A DNA stretch of 8,856 nucleotides from Gammaproteobacteria bacterium. Its GTDB lineage: Bacteria > Pseudomonadota > Gammaproteobacteria > Chromatiales > Chromatiaceae. The stretch is from assembly GCA_019136395.1 (NCBI GenBank), contig JAGVUH010000693.1, positions 1 through 8,856 of the forward strand, given 5' to 3'. The translations under genes were made by a program, and so were the position numbers. Numbering within the stretch: position 1 is the stretch's first letter; the number at the start of each line of letters is the position of its first letter. Under the pieces are notes generated by a model, which had not been told where the DNA came from, ran no database searches, and worked only from the letters and a program-made list of their open reading frames with translations. Positions 7,259 through 8,856 of the stretch are shown here, in pieces.

Positions 7259-7268
7259 TTTATCAACC

Positions 7269-8462
7269 ATGCCTCACCTACCCCAGATCAAGATCCCCGC
7301 CACCTATATGCGCGGCGGCACCAGCAAGGGTGTCTTCTTCCGCCTCCAGGACCTGCCGCCCGCCGCCCAAATGCCCGGGCCCGCCCGGGATAAGCTGCTG
7401 CTGCGCGTCATCGGCAGCCCGGACCCCTACGGCAAGCAGATCGATGGCATGGGCGGGGCAACCTCCAGCACCAGCAAAACGGTCATCCTGGCCAAGAGCA
7501 GCCGGCCCGATCACGACGTCGACTACCTCTTTGGCCAGGTGTCCATCGACCAGGCCTTCGTCGACTGGAGCGGTAACTGCGGTAACCTCTCCGCCGCCGT
7601 GGGCCCCTTCGCCATCAGCGGCGGCCTGGTCGACCCCAGCCGCCTCCCTCAGAACGGTATGGCCACGGTGCGCATCTGGCAGGCCAATATCGGCAAGACC
7701 ATCGTCGCCCAGGTGCCGATGACTAACGGCGCGTTGCAGGAGACTGGGGACTTTGAGCTCGACGGCGTGACTTTCCCCGCCGCCGAGATCCAGCTCGAAT
7801 TCCTTGATCCGGCGGACGAGGGCGACGGCGAGGGTGGCGGGGCCATGTTCCCCACCGGCAATCTGGTGGATGAGCTGGAGGTCCCGGGGGTGGGCACCCT
7901 CCAATCGACCCTGATCAATGCCGGCATCCCGACCATCTTCGTCAAGGCTGACGCCATCGGCTACACGGGGACGGAGTTGCAGGAGGCGATCAATGGCGAC
8001 CCCCAGGCCCTCGCGCGGTTTGAGACGATCCGCGCTTATGGCGCCCTGCGCATGGGGCTGATCAAGGATCTGGCGGAGGCGGCGACCCGCCAGCACACCC
8101 CCAAGGTGGCCTTCGTCGCCCCGCCGGCGGACTATGTCGCCTCCAGCGGCAAGGCGGTCCGGGCGACGGATATCGATCTGCTGGTGCGCGCCCTGTCGAT
8201 GGGCAAGTTGCATCACGCCATGATGGGTACCGCCGCGGTGGCCATCGGCACTGCCGCCGCCATACCCGGGACCCTGGTCAACCTGGCTGCCGGGGGCGGG
8301 GAGCGCACCGCGGTGCGTTTCGGTCATCCCTCCGGCACGCTGCGGGTGGGCGCCGAGGCGCGGCAGGTGAATGGCGACTGGATCGTGACCAAGGCGATCA
8401 TGAGCCGCAGCGCCCGGATACTGATGGAGGGGTGGGTGAGAGTGCCCGGGGATGTCCTTTAA
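7269..8462 (+). CDS. prpF: 2-methylaconitate cis-trans isomerase PrpF
   Basis: PrpF isomerises the methylaconitate made by AcnD into the cis form, which an aconitase such as AcnB (not in this window) hydrates to 2-methylisocitrate. It is a cofactor-independent enzyme with the diaminopimelate-epimerase-like fold. The 397-residue length equals that of characterised PrpF proteins. Family marks are the N-terminal YMRGGTSKGVFF, the GGATSSTSKTVIL segment with K70, and WSGNCGNLSAAVGPFA with C104. The 34-residue spacing of this Lys/Cys pair matches the active-site pair described for Shewanella PrpF (K73/C107). GHPSGTLRVGA lies near the C-terminus. Its partnership with acnD is the standard arrangement. 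The 254-nt spacer from acnD is longer than usual for such a pair because the repeat element occupies it. Confidence 0.93.
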   Translation: MPHLPQIKIPATYMRGGTSKGVFFRLQDLPPAAQMPGPARDKLLLRVIGSPDPYGKQIDGMGGATSSTSKTVILAKSSRPDHDVDYLFGQVSIDQAFVDWSGNCGNLSAAVGPFAISGGLVDPSRLPQNGMATVRIWQANIGKTIVAQVPMTNGALQETGDFELDGVTFPAAEIQLEFLDPADEGDGEGGGAMFPTGNLVDELEVPGVGTLQSTLINAGIPTIFVKADAIGYTGTELQEAINGDPQALARFETIRAYGALRMGLIKDLAEAATRQHTPKVAFVAPPADYVASSGKAVRATDIDLLVRALSMGKLHHAMMGTAAVAIGTAAAIPGTLVNLAAGGGERTAVRFGHPSGTLRVGAEARQVNGDWIVTKAIMSRSARILMEGWVRVPGDVL

Positions 8463-8484
8463 GAATTTATCCTGAACGCAACAA

Positions 8485-8510
8485 CCACCCGTAGGAAGCG
8501 GGTGGAGTTT
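8485..8510 (+). terminator. Stem-loop after prpF, candidate terminator
   Basis: CCACCCG (8485-8491) pairs perfectly with CGGGTGG (8499-8505) around a 7-nt loop, followed by AGTTT. It begins 22 nt after the prpF stop, a position typical of an operon-end terminator, but the T-tract is poor. Similar GC-rich hairpins also occur at ends of IS200/IS605-type elements. I see no transposase gene here to support that. Confidence 0.5.
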
Positions 8511-8543
8511 GTGTCGAGCCGGGAATTATGGCAGAAACGAATC

Positions 8544-8560
8544 CCAAGCCAAGGACTTGG
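8544..8560. other. Short stem-loop in convergent intergenic region
   Basis: CCAAG (8544-8548) and CTTGG (8556-8560) enclose a 7-nt loop. This is one of four stem-loops between prpF and the - strand gene. It has no assigned function. Confidence 0.3.
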
Positions 8561-8631
8561 TCACACAACCGAGGGCAAGAGTAAGATGGGAAAAAAGGCG
8601 TCAGCGAGGGAGCTTGCTACTGCCACGTACT

Positions 8632-8666
8632 AAAACCCTCAACCGACGCCAAGAAACCGGCGAGGG
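8632..8666 (-). terminator. Rho-independent-like terminator for the - strand sulfur-globule-like gene
   Basis: Read on the - strand, CCCTC (8666-8662) pairs with GAGGG (8640-8636), which is followed directly by TTTT (8635-8632). An inner CCG/CGG pairing (8660-8658 with 8645-8643) can extend the stem with a bulge. Orientation and position, about 50 nt after the stop at 8715, fit termination of the leftward gene. Part of the arm also takes part in an alternative + strand pairing, GGCGTC (8597-8602) with GACGCC (8645-8650). Confidence 0.5.
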
Positions 8667-8669
8667 CTT

Positions 8670-8691
8670 GCACGCACCTCCCTGTGCGCGC
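8670..8691 (-). other. 8-bp hairpin just after the stop of the - strand gene
   Basis: GCACGCAC (8670-8677) pairs with GTGCGCGC (8684-8691), with one mismatch that becomes a G-U pair in - strand RNA, around a 6-nt loop. On the - strand the loop reads AGGGAG. It lies 23 nt past the stop of the leftward gene and could stabilise the 3' end or form the first of two termination hairpins. Confidence 0.4.
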
Positions 8692-8714
8692 TGTTTAGTC
8701 AGCTTACCAGCGAC

Positions 8715-8856
8715 TTACTTGGCCTGGGCAGCCGGGGCGGCTGGCGGAGCGGGCGGGGCGTAGGGGGCATAGGGAGCGCCGTAAGGGGCGTAACCATAAG
8801 GACCACCCCAGTAGGGGCCATAACCGTAGTAGTCGTTATAGCGGTTATAGCCACGG
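8715..8856 (-). CDS. Sulfur-globule-protein-like Gly/Tyr/Pro/Ala-rich protein, C-terminal part (5' end outside window)
   Basis: The last 46 codons are visible on the - strand, ending in TAA at 8717-8715. Composition is extreme: 11 Tyr, 10 Pro, 10 Ala and 7 Gly of 46. Tyrosine is regularly spaced (YGYGPYWGGPYGY, then repeated APY units), followed by a Pro/Ala tail ending AAQAK. This pattern resembles the small structural proteins (SgpA/B/C) that coat sulfur globules in the periplasm of purple sulfur bacteria such as Allochromatium. Those are secreted by an N-terminal signal peptide, which would lie outside this window. Recognition rests on composition and repeat style only. Other Gly/Tyr-rich secreted or RNA-binding proteins are possible. 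The gene converges on prpF and is separated from it by paired hairpins. Confidence 0.6.
   Translation of the reverse strand, partial: RGYNRYNDYYGYGPYWGGPYGYAPYGAPYAPYAPPAPPAAPAAQAK

Noticed and set aside
7278..8327. - strand open frame opposite prpF
   Set aside because: Shadow of prpF. No recognisable domain, and composition typical of antisense translation.
8509..8763. 84-codon + strand frame after prpF
   Set aside because: It runs through the stem-loops and the antisense of the sulfur-globule-like gene. No ribosome-binding site, and the Ala/Gly-rich end is the mirror of the - strand gene.

Overview
The window is about 8.9 kb of GC-rich DNA with strong third-position C/G bias. It carries a nearly complete propionate-degradation (2-methylcitrate cycle) cluster, all on the + strand. 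Just downstream, on the - strand, is the end of a Gly/Tyr/Pro/Ala-rich gene that resembles the sulfur globule proteins of purple sulfur bacteria. Gene content, gene order and this tail gene suggest a gammaproteobacterium, plausibly a Chromatiaceae-like sulfur oxidiser. That placement is an inference from a few genes.

Layout from left to right: the C-terminal part of prpE (propionyl-CoA synthetase); a GntR/FCD-type regulator; a damaged prpB (2-methylisocitrate lyase); prpC (2-methylcitrate synthase); a 546-nt gene-free stretch full of hairpins; acnD (Fe/S 2-methylcitrate dehydratase); a 254-nt spacer with a second copy of a structured repeat; prpF (2-methylaconitate isomerase); a 252-nt convergent intergenic region with several stem-loops; and the C-terminus of the sulfur-globule-like gene, reading leftward.

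The genes fit one pathway. PrpE activates propionate. PrpC condenses propionyl-CoA with oxaloacetate. AcnD dehydrates 2-methylcitrate and PrpF isomerises the resulting methylaconitate, a known replacement for PrpD, which is absent here. An aconitase encoded elsewhere would rehydrate the product, and PrpB would cleave 2-methylisocitrate to pyruvate and succinate. The GntR gene between prpE and prpB is the obvious candidate local regulator.

Two things stand out. First, prpB carries two separate deletions against the family pattern: about 19 codons of the active-site loop are missing in frame, and a second lesion (net about -13 nt) shifts the frame. As written, the last enzyme of the cycle is broken, or the sequence is misassembled at two points. 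Second, two 79-nt intergenic elements lie on either side of acnD in inverted orientation. They align without gaps, share an outer inverted repeat and two inner hairpins, and differ mainly by compensatory stem changes. All four inner loops read NGGA or AGGGAG on one strand, which resembles binding sites for the RNA-binding protein CsrA/RsmA.
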